Origin: Phascolarctos cinereus
Lineage: Eukaryota > Chordata > Mammalia > Diprotodontia > Phascolarctidae
Length of the DNA stretch: 64,000 bases
Direction of reading: 5' to 3'
NCBI RefSeq assembly: GCF_002099425.1
Contig: NW_018344001.1
Coordinates: 3,198,001-3,262,000, forward strand
The notes below the pieces were generated by a model that saw only the letters and a list, made by a program, of their open reading frames with translations, was not told the origin of the DNA and ran no database searches. Numbering within the stretch: the first letter of the stretch is position 1; each line of letters opens with the position of its first letter. A program made the position numbers and the translations under genes. Shown piece after piece: positions 48,001 to 59,639 of this stretch.

Positions 48001-48639
48001 GAAAGGCAAGTGAAATCTTGGTTGTGCAGTGCATTGGATGCGCCTGAAACATAAAGCATACTACTGATCGTAGAAACTACTTAATTCCTTATTCTAAATC
48101 ACAGAGGTGAGTTTTCCAAAACTGTGCCTGTCAAAAACCAGACTCTAAAAGTTCGACCAAGTAGAGAAGACATTGAGTACGGACCTTGTAACAGACTGTT
48201 CTGAATACAGGTGGTGCCTATTAAATGTGTAATGGATGAATGATTTGAATAAATACCTTCTGGGGACTTTCTAATACATCCTATATATGGACCGTGCAGA
48301 AGCAGTGCTGCAGCTAGAGAGGGGAGAGAAGGCCTTTGCCCCAGGATGATCAATTTGTAGGGTGCAAAATCGAAAGCATCTTGAAAGCACTGAGAGTACT
48401 CCAGCCATGAACAAATGGCAGTGATTATCACCTAATTACTAAGAATAATGAGTTTTAATAGGAAGCTATAAGAAGGGCCCCTCGTGGGTTCCTCTTCAAT
48501 GGCGTCCAGATCACCTGAGGGATGTGCTGCTTCAAGTTGCTTGCCTCAGGCACAGTTTGTTGTGATTGTCATGGGTACAAAAATTTTCCAGGTATTGCTC
48601 TGCAAAGAGGCTAGTCCTCGTGAATGCTGATAACCATTA

Positions 48640-48800
48640 TGACGATAAGGGCAACTCACTCCCAGGGCTTTGGTGAGGATCAAATGAGATATATTTATCA
48701 AGTGCTTAGCCTAGTGCCTGGCATATAGTAAGCGTTGTACAGATAGCAGTTATTATTGTCATTGTTACTTCTACTACTATTATTGTTGTTATTGTTATTA
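48640..48800 (+). repeat. MIR/L2-like SINE tail
   Basis: Sense tail: 'ggtgaggatcaaatgagata', 'gtgcctggcatatagtaagc', 'agttattattgtcattgtta'. Confidence 0.7.
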
Positions 48801-48964
48801 ACTAGGGGTTAGAGTCTGGGGCCATGACAACTCATGAGGATGACTTAGCGAGGGGTGGTGGTGTCATGAATATATCGGTAGGGGGAAGATTAGTAGCAAA
48901 TTAAAAGACTTCATCACCACATCATAAGGTGACAGGAAACAATCAGAGGATATTTGTGGGCTCT

Positions 48965-49110
48965 GAAGTTATTGTACACACATGTGCCAGGCTTTTTGCT
49001 AGAACCTAGAGATGAAACAAAAAATGTGAAGACAGTCGCTGCTTGCATTCAATGTGTGTGTCTAGGGGTTAGGGTGATTGGGAAGGCAACATTTACATAT
49101 ATACAAAATA
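48965..49110 (-). repeat. L2 3'-end fragment
   Basis: Antisense terminus: 'cacacatgtgccaggctttt tgctagaacctagagatgaa' and 'agtcgctgcttgcattcaat'. Confidence 0.55.
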
Positions 49111-49319
49111 GATGCAAAGCAAACGCATAGTCCTAAGATGTATGTGAGAGATGGAGGCACGAACAACAAAGCCAACAGTAGAAAAAACAGATTTTCAAAG
49201 AAAAACAAAATGCCAGAGAGATAAAAGGCATGACATGTGCTGAAATGCAGCAAAGCAAATCCCACTTTCCCCGCCCTGAGTGGAAGCCTGGCTCTGCTGC
49301 CTGCTAGCAATCCCATACA

Positions 49320-49990
49320 AGCCTTTCTATTTTAAAACCCCTCCTTCGGAACACTGACTTCTGTTATATTTAGCCATGACTGACATGAATCTAACTTACT
49401 CTCCAAGCCACAGCTTCTGGAGCTCGGTTGGCAAATTCCCCTTTCACTATGTATCACTTTTCCCCTCTGCTTTGCTCTTTTGCCTATGGTCATCTGGCTA
49501 CCCAGGAGTTTTCACATACTATTTAAAAAAAAAAATCAGATTCCAAGATTTAACTCTGTGGATTAGAAACAGTAAGTGGCAATGACATGTACCCACACGC
49601 TAAGTGCCAAGCATCAACTTAAGCACTGCTGACTTAACAGGGTCTCTAGAATGTGCAACTCCTTCCAAGGCCTGGCAGCTGTGGCTTCCTTTTCAATCTA
49701 ATGGCTCCATTTTAAAATAGATCCCTGGTCTATATTTAGTTCCCGATGGCCGGGGGGTGGGGGAATAAGCAAAGCTATCTCAAGCCATGCCTATTCACTT
49801 ATTAACAGGGCCTTTTTTTTTTTGCCTGGGAATGATGCACGCTCCCTTGTGCCTTTCCAAATTTGATCCTACCTTTCCTTGTTGATCAAAGGCAATTCAA
49901 TAATAATAGTCACAAGGCAGATCACAAATAAAGAGAGGTTTGTGAAAATGACAACCATTACACACTGAAAACTCTCATCACATCCAACAT
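49320..49990. other. Repeat-free stretch with MEF2-like and TCF/LEF-like sites
   Basis: No transposon recognised. It contains CTATATTTAG (49,730-49,739, a full MEF2 consensus) and TTGATCAAAGG (about 49,882-49,892, TCF/LEF-like). A candidate regulatory element by composition only. Confidence 0.35.
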
Positions 49991-50059
49991 AGAGATCTCC
50001 AGCCAATATGCCTGCAAACATTCCTCATCATCCTCTGGAAGGCAAGCCCTTCTATGGTT

Positions 50060-50400
50060 CGGAGTAGAAAGACAAATGGGCTATGAAACTACAGATCTGC
50101 ATTCTTACCCCAGCTTTGCCACTAATTAGCTGCGTGACCTTGGGTGAATTATGTGAATACTGTGGTGGTAATTCTCTTATCTGTAAAAATCAGGGGATAA
50201 GACAGGATGATTTCTAAGATTCTGCAATTACCTAACTCCCAAATCATAGAAAATCACAGCCATAGAAACAATTTCATCCAACTCATTGAAAATTCTCTAT
50301 ATAACAAATTCAGTCCATGGTAATCTAGCCATTTCTTGAAGATTTTTGATGCGAGAAAATCAGTTGGGACAAACCATTTCCTCCTATCTCCAATCATTTA
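50060..50400. repeat. MIR fragment (+) then CR1/L3 fragment (-)
   Basis: Sense MIR: 'ttaccccagctttgccacta attagctgcgtgaccttggg' to about 50,225. Then antisense CR1/L3: 'agaaaatcacagccatagaa', 'gtaatctagccatttcttga', to about 50,400. Confidence 0.55.
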
Positions 50401-50619
50401 TGATGCACTTTCCAATAAAATGATATAAAAATACCAAAGGACTCAAGTACCGCATATGTCAATCTCATTTATTTTCTCCCTTCCTTTTTGGGCAGGAAGG
50501 GGTAGATGTTTTATTTATTTTTATGACTGAGGATTCCCACTAAATCACTTTCTTGTTGTCTCACTGTGGCACAAAGATGACCATGCATTCCAACAGATTT
50601 GTACCTAGCCATGAGCCCT

Positions 50620-50720
50620 TAGCAAGTAGGGATTGTTTAATTTATTGTACTTTCATCACCCATGCCGAGCACAGTGTCTGGCTCATAGAAGCGCTTAATA
50701 AATGTTTACACATTGATTGA
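50620..50720 (+). repeat. L2 3'-end fragment
   Basis: Sense terminus: 'gccgagcacagtgtctggct catagaagcgcttaataaat'. 50,721-51,390 holds nothing I can assign. Confidence 0.65.
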
Positions 50721-51394
50721 TTGAGGATGGGTGATAATGTTGTCTGAAGACCAGCCTGGATCATTTCAGATAAGCTCTGCCCTAGACTGGTTGCAGAGTG
50801 AGTCATGTTTCAAAGAGAGAAACTCTGAAAAAAAAAAAAAGCATTCACCAAAGCACAGTATAGATGAGGAATTTGAAACCAAACTTAGGAAATTACTCCC
50901 CCAGGTTGAAGAGCAAGTTAGTGTTGGAAAGAACTAAGATTAAAATGCTATAGCCACCCATGCCTCTCCCCTGAACTAGTCTTATCTTATAACAAGAGAA
51001 TTAACCAAAAGCACCCAACCCAGCAAGCAATCGAACAATGTATACAACCTTTTACCTCCCTAGGCCCCAGCCACTCTGTGGATGGAGGCAGGGTGCATTT
51101 CCTCATCTATTCTGCCTATTATCCTAGAACCTTCACACATTGAGCAGTGACGGAGACAGAACAATCTCAGCAGTATTAGAAGAAGGGGACGTAGAAGAGA
51201 GCAATGCTCTCTAGCCACCTCTTCCCCTGGAGAACTGATTTCATATAAAAAATGCCTCCCCTGAAAGTGTAGGAGGTTTGCCTCATGGAAGCCCGCAACT
51301 GGGCCATCTGCTCTACTTCTTTACCTGTCTCCAGCGCTGCCCCTTGCCAGTCCTACAACCTTGCTGTTGTTGTTAGTGTTTTTTTCCAAAGAAT

Positions 51395-51690
51395 ATATTT
51401 GAGATGCCATAGCCTAATAATGCACAGGTAGTTTGGAAGCAGGAGACTTAGGTTTCAATCCTGGATTTTCTATATATCAGCCCTGGGATTCGGAAAAGTC
51501 ACTTAATTTCCCTTTGCCAATTTATACATCTGTATAGTAGTGGTAATTCAGTTTCATTCAACAAGTTTCCCCCCTCCCCCCCATATTTCCCTATGGGATA
51601 TTTCCCATATTTCCAGGTTTGGTGCTAGGTGCTGCGCATACAAATACCAAATGAGTAGTCCCTGCACTCAAGGAGCCCACATTCTCCTGC
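51395..51690. repeat. MIR fragment (+) then L2 3' end (-)
   Basis: Sense MIR: 'gggattcggaaaagtcactt aatttccctt' to about 51,550. Then antisense L2 terminus: 'tggtgctaggtgctgcgcat' and 'tccctgcactcaaggagccc'. Confidence 0.55.
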
Positions 51691-51734
51691 TAACAATAAC
51701 TCACATTTGTGCATAGAAATAAGTGATAAATCCA

Positions 51735-51787
51735 TGACAGATAGACAGATACAGGCAGACAGAAACTGATAGAGATAGATGATAGAT

Positions 51788-51848
<61 letters not shown>

Positions 51849-51933
51849 AGGATGTGTGGGTAGATTGATGGATATGAATAGATAGATGGATAAAGACAGA
51901 GGTAGATTATAAAGATAATGCATAGAGATGATG

Positions 51934-51989
<56 letters not shown>

Positions 51990-52072
51990 GAAGGATGTGT
52001 GGATAGATTGATGGATATGAATAGAGAGATGGATAAAGACAGAGGTAGATTATAAAGATAATGCATAGAGAT

Positions 52073-52125
<53 letters not shown>
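51735..52125. repeat. (GATA)n array with a 143-base higher-order repeat
   Basis: GATA runs at about 51,791-51,846, 51,934-51,989 and 52,077-52,122 are separated by two near-identical non-GATA blocks, each starting GAAGGATGTGTGG and ending AATGCATAGAGATGAT. Block starts are 143 bases apart. The Ser/Ile/Tyr/Leu frames on the minus strand are artefacts. Confidence 0.95.
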
Positions 52126-52131
<6 letters not shown>

Positions 52132-52134
52132 AAT

Positions 52135-52345
52135 GTAGTGAGTCTTTAGTAAGCACCCAGAATGTTGTAGGTACTGTACTGAGTGCTGAAGACACATACA
52201 CAAGCAGCCAAGTGAATCTCTACTCTCAAGGAGTTCCCATTTCTAATGGGGGAATACAACAGATAAAGGAGACATAAAAACAGAGAAGTATGAACACAAA
52301 GGGATAGTCTGGAAACTGGTGGCCAGAAAATGAATTAAAGTCTTG
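52135..52345 (-). repeat. L2 3' part
   Basis: Antisense text: 'cagaatgttgtaggtactgt actgagtgct' and 'ctctactctcaaggagttcc'. Confidence 0.6.
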
Positions 52346-52394
52346 ATTCTGGTGACAATAAGTTTTTACCTTTCAAAGCCCAGGGTATTTCCTA

Positions 52395-52630
52395 AGGAGA
52401 GAATGCCATGACTGGAGTCAAGGAAGAATTGAGTTCAAATCCAGCCTCAAACCCTAGTTGTATGACCCTGGGCAAGTCATCAAGTCTGTTTGCCTCAGTT
52501 TCCTCATCTGTGAAATGAGGATAATAATAGCACTTACCTTTATGTTTGTTGTGAGTCTTAAATGAGATAATTATAAAGCACTTAACAATGTACCTGGCAC
52601 ATAATAAGCCATATATATCTTGATACTGGT
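52395..52630 (+). repeat. CORE-SINE with L2/MIR-like tail
   Basis: Sense text: 'gaattgagttcaaatccagc', 'ctgggcaagtcatcaagtct', 'tttcctcatctgtgaaatga', tail 'gtacctggcacataataagc'. Confidence 0.75.
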
Positions 52631-52739
52631 ATTAGAGTGGAGTCCAAGTTTCCTGTTTGGGGATAGAGGGTAGGCATGATGGCTGGACTGAAAGTGACAT
52701 GTATACACTATTTTGGAAAACATATTTCATATATTGTCC

Positions 52740-52940
52740 CATATGTCTATATGCTACTTCACCCACAAGAGAATGTAAGCTCCCCAAGGGTAAGTACTTT
52801 ATCTCTCTGTCTCTATCCCTCTCTTTCCATGTGTCTCTCTCAGTCTGTCTCTGTCTCTCTTTCTCTTTGTCTCTGTCTGTTTCTCTCTTATAACCATACC
52901 TAGCAGTGTGTCCAACACATAGTAATTGCTTGTTAACTGA
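52740..52940 (+). repeat. L2 3' end with (CT)n-rich insert
   Basis: Text 'acaagagaatgtaagctccc', a CT/TCTCTG-rich run at about 52,800-52,890, then 'tgtgtccaacacatagtaat tgcttgtt'. Open frames across the CT run are artefacts. Confidence 0.65.
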
Positions 52941-53039
52941 TGAAGTTCTACAGCAATATGATGAGGTAGGGATAAGGATTAGACCCATGATTTCCTTGAT
53001 AAAAGGAACTTCCACAAGATGAAATCATTTTTATTATTG

Positions 53040-53335
53040 CAGATTGTCACCTTCTCTGCAACTTGTAGTCTCAGTCCTTTGGAGCATTGACTTTTCTCGG
53101 GTTACACAACAATTTCAGCTGGAATGGCCCTTAGTCAGTTCATGCTTTACTACCAGCCTGACTGTTAGTCATCTGTGTTGGTCATCATCTGTCACTCCAT
53201 GACTGGTCCACCATTTCTGATCATACTTCCCTCCAATGACTTCATTTACACACAAGAATCCCCTGGACAAAAGGCCCAGTGAGTAGTCAATGTGCCTCTG
53301 CTGGAAGGCTTCCTTGTCTTCAAACTCTGAGATTT
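53040..53335. other. Unassigned repeat-like stretch
   Basis: The text 'cactccatgactggtccacc' resembles 'cccgtgactggcccaccttt' near 54,120, so both may belong to one L2-linked repeat. I cannot name it. Confidence 0.3.
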
Positions 53336-53514
53336 GATGACTTTCTGAAATTTATTTTCATACTGCAGTCTTTCTTCCTAGATTAACTCCTAATCAATGT
53401 GAGAACTCTAACCAGAACTGAATCTATGACAAACTGATTGAAACCAAAGCAGGAGAAATGCTTATGTCTCTAAATAAAGACAGGTGGAGGCCATTCTAAA
53501 GTATGTAAGAATCA

Positions 53515-53720
53515 CGTTTCTTCAGAATTGAAAGAAACCTCAGGGGCCATCTGCCCCAACACAGAGCTGAATAAGTCTCACCTCTATGACATACGTGACC
53601 AGGGATCATCAAGCTTTGCTTGAAGTCACCCTGGGGTGGGGGTGATGTTGGTGACATCTCTCTCTATTTCTCTCTCTCTCTGTGTCTCTGTTCTCTGTGT
53701 CTGTCTTTCTCTGAGATGAT
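53515..53720 (-). repeat. CR1/L3 fragment and adjacent (CT)n
   Basis: Antisense CR1/L3: 'gaattgaaagaaacctcagg' and 'tcaagctttgcttgaagtca', then a TCTC-rich run at about 53,658-53,715. 53,721-53,930 is unassigned. Confidence 0.5.
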
Positions 53721-53934
53721 TTACTGGTTCCAATTTCAATATATAAGCTATATTTAGATACCAATACACAAATATTTATATATTAACATGTAGTTTTGGG
53801 AGGGGATTAAGGCTTGTGATTTCATCTTTGTGAGGAATAACTAAAAGGGAAATTTTTTTTTTTTTACCAATGTAGCTTCAAACTGAATATAAGCCTTTTT
53901 TGGATACTTCAATGAATCTGTCATCTTACGGCTA

Positions 53935-54290
53935 TAGGTGATGCAGATGGCAGCCCATCCATGCCATCCCATCATCTTCAACTCTTGTCCACGTCCTTTT
54001 TTAAACCCTTCATCAAGGGCCCACCCAACATTCTGGGGGCATCTCTTCTATGTGTCTTGGCATAGTATAGATAAGAATAAGGATCACAGATTGTCCATTG
54101 TCCCTCTCTGCTCTCAGCCCGTGACTGGCCCACCTTTTCATACTTTTTCCTGATGACATCCTTTAGACCATGTTTATTGTTAACACTTTGAGGGCAATGG
54201 CTATTTTTGTCATTCTTTACATTTTCTGCACTTACCACAGTGCCTGGAACATAGTGAATTAATGCTTTTTAAATTAATTGATTGACCATG
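53935..54290 (+). repeat. L2-like LINE 3' region
   Basis: Ends with the sense L2 terminus 'acttaccacagtgcctggaa catagtgaattaatgc'. The upstream text is more diverged. It explains the two short frames here. 54,291-54,735 is unassigned. Confidence 0.5.
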
Positions 54291-54752
54291 TACCTCTCCA
54301 TTGCCTTTTTTGATCAGTTGCAACTTGAGATCTTCAGAGAAGGGAATTTTCTGGCTTACAGTCTTGCAGTTTTCCTGAAGCAATGTGGTTCCACCTTCTC
54401 ACCCAGAAATTTTACTTCTACTACTAACATAAGTGTGTGCCTCTGACCACTGTCAAGGCTTGATGACTCCCTGCTGAAGGGTGCAGAGGCAGTTTTATAC
54501 TGATCTCATCATAAGAACACAGAGGTCTACTACATGTATTTGGGGCATGACAAGAGTCTTCTAAGGCTTGTCAAACAGAGCAATTACTTTCCACTTCTGT
54601 TGACTCATAGGTGCATGAATGATATTTCCAGAAATAAAAAATAGTAAACATTGCTAAAGACTGCACAATTTTGTGTAAGAAATGGAAGACTTTTGGTGTA
54701 AACTTTGCCCATCTCTAGTCCTAGACATCCTGTCCCATTCTCCTTGACTTTT

Positions 54753-54895
54753 TTTTTTTTTGGTGAGGCAATTGGGGTTAGGTGACTTTCCCAGTCAAAC
54801 AGCTAGTGAGTGTTATATGTCTGAGGCCAGATTTAAACTCAGGTCCTCCTGACTCCAGGGCTGGTGCTCTATCCACTGCACCACCTAGCTGCCCC
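54753..54895 (-). repeat. Mar1/WSINE-type SINE with perfect TSD
   Basis: Antisense SINE: T-run tail at the left, 'aattggggttaggtgacttt', 'ctatccactgcaccacctag', 'ctgccc'. Perfect 14-bp TSD TCTCCTTGACTTTT at 54,739-54,752 and 54,896-54,909. Among the youngest insertions here. 54,910-55,530 is unassigned. Confidence 0.93.
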
Positions 54896-55534
54896 TCTCC
54901 TTGACTTTTCATGATCGCTGATAGTGACTCCGTTATATCTTCATTACCCAGGGGGATGGTCCATTTGGGACTAAGGACTTGAACATATTGAGGGCAGCTA
55001 AACAGTGTCTTCTCACAGATTTGGTTTATGTTGAGTTTCAATGTACTGTTAAGCATTCTTTCAGATGAAAACCTCAGCTTCATTGGCACAGAATTCAAAG
55101 TAAAAAATCAGTAGTTCCACTATCTCCCCTGTTGGTGGTTCTAGCCTTTATTGGATCTTACTTTTGTTAACAATTCTGCCAAAGGAAGAAACAAACAAAA
55201 CCCAATCCCATTCAATATTTATTTCCATCCTTGGCATTCATGTCAAGCCTAGGATTGTTCTCAGCTTTAAAGTACCTGGCATTGTTCTTAAAGGACTTCA
55301 CTTAAATATTTCAGAACACTTGGTATTTGATAGCTTCTAAAAATACTCCAATACTTTATAAGATCTTCGATTTACTTAGCCAGGGTACTCCCACTCAGAT
55401 CATGACCCACAATCATTTTTCCAATTCTAACATATGATTTGCTAGGCATTAAAGAAAAGGTATCTTAGAATGAAGACTAAAGAATTGAAGGCAGCCTGCC
55501 GATTCTGTCCCCAGGTATTGTCCTCCAGGAAGGA

Positions 55535-55725
55535 AGACAATGATATGATGGAGAGTCTTGGACTTTGAGTCAGGAAGAACTGTCTTCAAATCCCCCTCAG
55601 ATACCTATAAACTGGAAACTACTCTAAGGATAATAATGACACCTACATCACATGGTTATTATGAAGATTGAATGAGGTAATATATAAAAGCATTTTGCAA
55701 AACTTAAAGCATTATATGGACAATA
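55535..55725 (+). repeat. CORE-SINE fragment
   Basis: Sense text: 'tcttggactttgagtcagga', 'agattgaatgaggtaatata', tail 'gcaaaacttaaagcattata'. Confidence 0.55.
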
Positions 55726-55734
55726 ACTGTCCAG

Positions 55735-56265
55735 AGGCAGCTAGGTGTCATAGTGGATAGAGCAACTCACCTGGAGTCAGGAAGACCTGAGTTTGAATTT
55801 GACCTCAGACACTTATAACCCATATGATTCTGACCAAGTCGCTTAACTTCTATTTGCTTCAATTCCCTCTACTATAAAATGGGGATAATAATAATACCAC
55901 ACAGGGTTGTTGTGAGGAAAAATGAGCTATTTAAAAAGTGCTTATCACAGTGCCTGGCACATAGTAGATTCTATATAAATGCTTATTCTCTTCCCTTCTC
56001 ACTTCACAGAGTTATTGTGGGGATCAAATGAGATTTTACACATACATACATACATATACATACATACGTACTTACATACATATATCTATATCTATATCTA
56101 TATCTATTCTATCTATATTATATCTATATCTATATCTATATCTATATCTATATCTATATTATCTATATCTATATCTATATCTATATCTATATCTATATCT
56201 ATCTATATAACATTTTGCAGATCTTTAAGGCCTGCAAAACAACATATATACCAGCTGTTACTGAT
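55735..56265 (+). repeat. CORE-SINE pair whose tail holds an (ATACAT)/(CTATAT)n microsatellite
   Basis: The first SINE runs from 'gaggcagctaggtgtcatag' to 'gtgcctggcacatagtagat' (about 55,990). A second SINE tail ('gttattgtggggatcaaatg' ... 'acattttgcagatctttaag') is split by about 180 bases of ATACAT, then CTATAT units (56,038-56,215). The microsatellite grew inside the SINE tail. Confidence 0.8.
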
Positions 56266-56285
56266 AATAACAACAATAATATGAG

Positions 56286-56640
56286 AAAGTAGAGTGGAAA
56301 TAGTGTGGCTCTGGTTCTACTCCAGGCTCTGGCCCTGACTAGCACGTGACTTGGACCCTGTCATTTAGGCCCTCTCACTAGATCAATGGTCAGCAAACTC
56401 TTCCCGATACTAGCTATTATTAACTTTTTGCACAATACTATGATTTTTTTAAAATAAATGTTCCATATGCACACGTTTAGTTATTTTTAAATTGCATTTG
56501 GATTCTTTCCTCTGTTCACACAATTACTTTATGTGGGAGTAAGGATTTGAGGGATTTGAATATAGGTCTTCCTATCTTGAAGGCCATTACCTAATCCACA
56601 CTCTGTCCCTGTTCCCTCCCTTCCAGCTCCATTACAAAAC
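56286..56640. repeat. Diverged MIR-like fragments
   Basis: A sense fragment 'tggctctggttctactccag' near 56,300 and an antisense fragment 'gggatttgaatataggtctt' near 56,550. Otherwise unassigned. Confidence 0.35.
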
Positions 56641-56689
56641 TCATACAAACAAGAAATTTTTTAAAAAAAGTATGAAATTAAGGTATTTT

Positions 56690-57060
56690 ACACGTGGAGT
56701 TTAGTAGGGAACCACTGGAGTGTAATCAGTAGGGGATGCCATGGTCAGACCTACAGTTAGGCAGTTGTGGGGAGGATGACTGAAATGGGCAAAGATTTGA
56801 GGCAGGGGCATCACACAGGAGGCCACTACAACAGACAAGTGAGAGGGAAGAGGGGCTTAAAGTAGGGGGCCAGTTACGTGACTGGAGAGAAATTGTGGTG
56901 GAAAAAACAACCCAATTTGATAAGTGATTGGCTCTAGGCTGAGAGAGGGTGGTAGGAGAAAAATGAGGTTGTAAACATGGGTGCCTGGAAGGGTGGTGGT
57001 AGTCTTAACCTAAAGAGGACAGATTGAAAGAGGCATGGGCTTGGGGGTAAGGGGAGGGCG
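56690..57060 (-). repeat. L2 LINE remnant (antisense ORF2)
   Basis: Plus text 'gtagggaaccactggagtgt', 'atgccatggtcagacctaca' and 'ggaggccactacaacagaca' is antisense L2 ORF2. 57,061-57,630 holds nothing I can assign. Confidence 0.65.
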
Positions 57061-57639
57061 ATGTCTTGAGATCTAGGATGTCAATCACAACCCATTCAGA
57101 CCTGCCCAGCCTGTGTAACTCATATGATGTCCCTGAAAATGAAAAGGCAGAATGAAGGCCAGCTGCAGGTCACTCCCCTAAGCAGAGAGCTCAACCTTCA
57201 GGGAGTCCCTACCAGCCAGCAGATGATGGGAGCCAGGGCAAAGGATTAGAATGCTGGGCAGAAGAAGGATGTTCCTAATGACACCCTGACAGCAGCTGCT
57301 GGGGTTGCTTGGATAATGATTAGGTTATAGTTGCTGCAGTTGTCCTGAGGAGTCAACACCTGCTCAGTAGGAGGTAGATTGAAGTTGAGGGAGAAGGCAG
57401 TTTAGGGGAGTGTGAGGAGAGAATAAAGAAATCCTCAGGACTGGCTCTCACTAGGAGGATTGATTGAGACACAGCTTTTAATCCTCTAATTGGCCACACA
57501 CCTTTATGGGTCAGGCCATGGCTCCTTGGGATTTAAGCCAGGACCCCCAGGAGCTCCTGCTTTCCCTTACAAGATCACTGGACTAAATGACTTCAGAGAC
57601 CATTCTTAGGGGATGCCTGAACTGGAAAATAGCAAGGGA

Positions 57640-57795
57640 TTTTGAATCACAGCATTTGGGTTCAAATTCTGAGTCAAATGTAATTCCAATTCAAGTATGG
57701 TCTGTGTGACTTTAGGCAAGTCGTTTTCCTCCCTTGGGCTTCAGTTTCCTCTCATATAAAATGAGAGACTGCACAAGATCATCTCTTTCCCCTCT
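57640..57795 (+). repeat. MIR-like SINE fragment
   Basis: Sense text: 'tgtgtgactttaggcaagtc' and 'ggcttcagtttcctctcata'. Confidence 0.6.
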
Positions 57796-57809
57796 AAATC
57801 CTAAGACAA

Positions 57810-58480
57810 AAAGTGCTGAGTATGTACAAGGTGCTTAGACTATAAAGTAAAACAAAACAAAAACCCAGCACTCTCTTCTTTTAAAGAGGTAGCATTCTAC
57901 TGGAGGGTAGGGCATAACATGTACAGAGATGAATAAACATGAAGTCATTTTAAGGAAAGGAGAGCTTTAAGAAGTAGCAGGATCAGGAAAAGCTTCTCAA
58001 AGGAAGTGGCCTGTGAGCTGAGCCTTGAAGACAGCCAGGTATGGGTGAGGAGGGAGAATGTTTCAGGCCGGGACATAATCTAGGCAAAGGCATGAGCCTT
58101 TCAATATTGAGCTTTGAGTTTGCTGATCAGCTAATGGGCCACCTCCCAGAGGGGACTGATAATCTGTAAAGGGAGACTGATGTGAGAGGGTTTGGAATAC
58201 TGAGCGGATGAGTTTGTATTTTGTTTTGGCAATAGGGAGTCACTGAAAATTTTAGAGTAGGAGTGTGATGTTATCAGACTAGTGCCTTAGGAATTTTCCT
58301 TTGGCAGCTATGTGAAGGATGGATTAGAAAAGGGAGTGACAGGAAGCAGAGAGACCCAAAGGAATATATTACAGGCATCCAAGTAAGACCTAAACTAGGC
58401 TGGGGGCTATGGAGGGGAGGGAGAGGGGGATCTGCGTGAGAGACTGTGAAGGCATTTGACAAATCTGTACCGAGATGACA
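57810..58480 (-). repeat. L2 LINE remnant (antisense)
   Basis: Antisense L2 running from the 3' side ('gagtatgtacaaggtgctta') through 'gagctgagccttgaagacag', 'ttggcaatagggagtcactg' and 'ggcatccaagtaagacctaa'. One of the better-preserved L2 copies here. Confidence 0.72.
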
Positions 58481-59180
58481 ATATTAACAGCTGAGAGAAA
58501 ATAGAGGATTAGTCTGATTGTCGAATATTAATAAGATCTTGTTAAAAGCACGAATTAGTGCTGCTCCATTCTGATGGGAACATTTTAGTCGTGTCCCCGT
58601 TGCTTTTGTTCTAGGACCTGATACTTCCAGTCCCTTCTTAACCCCACCTCCCCCCAGGAATATTGCTACTGGTGCCCATCTTTCATTTAGCTGCTGTGGG
58701 AGAATTTGGAAATTCAATTTTCAGTTGCTATTTCTCCAATTTGACTTCCCGTTTCAGGTTGACTCTTGGGTGGGGGGGGCAAAGCTATCTTGCCGTCCAC
58801 CTCCATGAAAGCTCAGATAAAGGATGATGAAGCATGTGCATTACCGACAGTAAACATCACTTCCAAGGAGTCATTGTGTGGCAGAGAATATCAAAGGGTT
58901 TTTAATCACATCTATAAATCTTCCGGATGAGATTAGGCTCCATGAGCCAAAAATAATGATTTCTGTAATCATTCTAGAAAGGGAGCGTAATCAAGTACTC
59001 AATTTGTAAACCCTGAAGACTCCCGTCTTCTACAAGTTGGTTTCTAGTCAAAGAAGATGCTAAAATGGCAAGGTGATGGAGGTTTCATCAGGGTGGACAT
59101 GACATCCAGTGATGCTGCTGGTGAACTTCCAAGCACTTGTTGTTCCTAGGTTACAGTGATAGAGCTTAAAGGAGTCTCTT
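58481..59180. other. Repeat-free stretch, candidate conserved non-coding element
   Basis: No transposon recognised. Around 58,880-59,010 it is dense in developmental-factor-like motifs: ATCAAAGGG (TCF/LEF-like), TTTTTAATCA, and the imperfect palindrome TAATGATTTCTGTAATCATT near 58,954-58,973 (paired-homeodomain-like). Function is only inferred. Confidence 0.4.
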
Positions 59181-59184
59181 TGAT

Positions 59185-59435
59185 GGCAGCTGGGTGGTGG
59201 AGAAGGCAGAACTCTGGGCCCCAGTCAGGAAGGCCTGAGTTGAAATGCCGCCTCAGACACTAGTTGTGACCCTAGACAAGTCACTTAACCTGAGTTAGCC
59301 TCAGTTTCCTCACAGATAAAATGCAGATAATAATAGTGCCTACTTCCCAGAATTGTTATGAGGGTCAAATGACTGAACACTTGCAAAATGCTTTGCAAGC
59401 CCTAAAGTGCTATATAAATTCTAGCTATTATTAAT
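59185..59435 (+). repeat. CORE-SINE with L2/MIR-like tail
   Basis: Head 'gatggcagctgggtggtgga', box 'gagttgaaatgccgcctcag', core 'ccctagacaagtcacttaac', tail 'tgctttgcaagccctaaagt gctatataaa'. Nearly full length. Confidence 0.8.
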
Positions 59436-59477
59436 ACTGTTATCTCAGAGGTCAAGTTATTGCCAAACCCTTAATTC

Positions 59478-59635
59478 TCTTTTTTAATTTAATATTTTAT
59501 TTTCCCCAATTACATGTAAAAACACTTTTCAACATTCATTTTAAAAATGAGTTCCAAATTCTCTCCCTCATTCCCCACCCCCCTCATTGAGAAGGTAAGC
59601 AATTCGACATAGGGTATACATGTGTCATTAAATTA
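59478..59635 (-). repeat. L1 3'-UTR remnant (old marsupial L1)
   Basis: Same block order as at 84-283: 'ttccccaattacatgtaaaa', 'ctccctcattccccaccccc', 'ggtaagcaattcgacatagg'. A short 5'-truncated tail. Confidence 0.65.
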
Positions 59636-59639
59636 GAAG

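Noticed and set aside
51690-52203. Frame of 166 codons rich in Ser/Ile/Tyr/Leu on the minus strand
   Set aside because: It is read through the GATA array; a tetramer repeat keeps all frames open.
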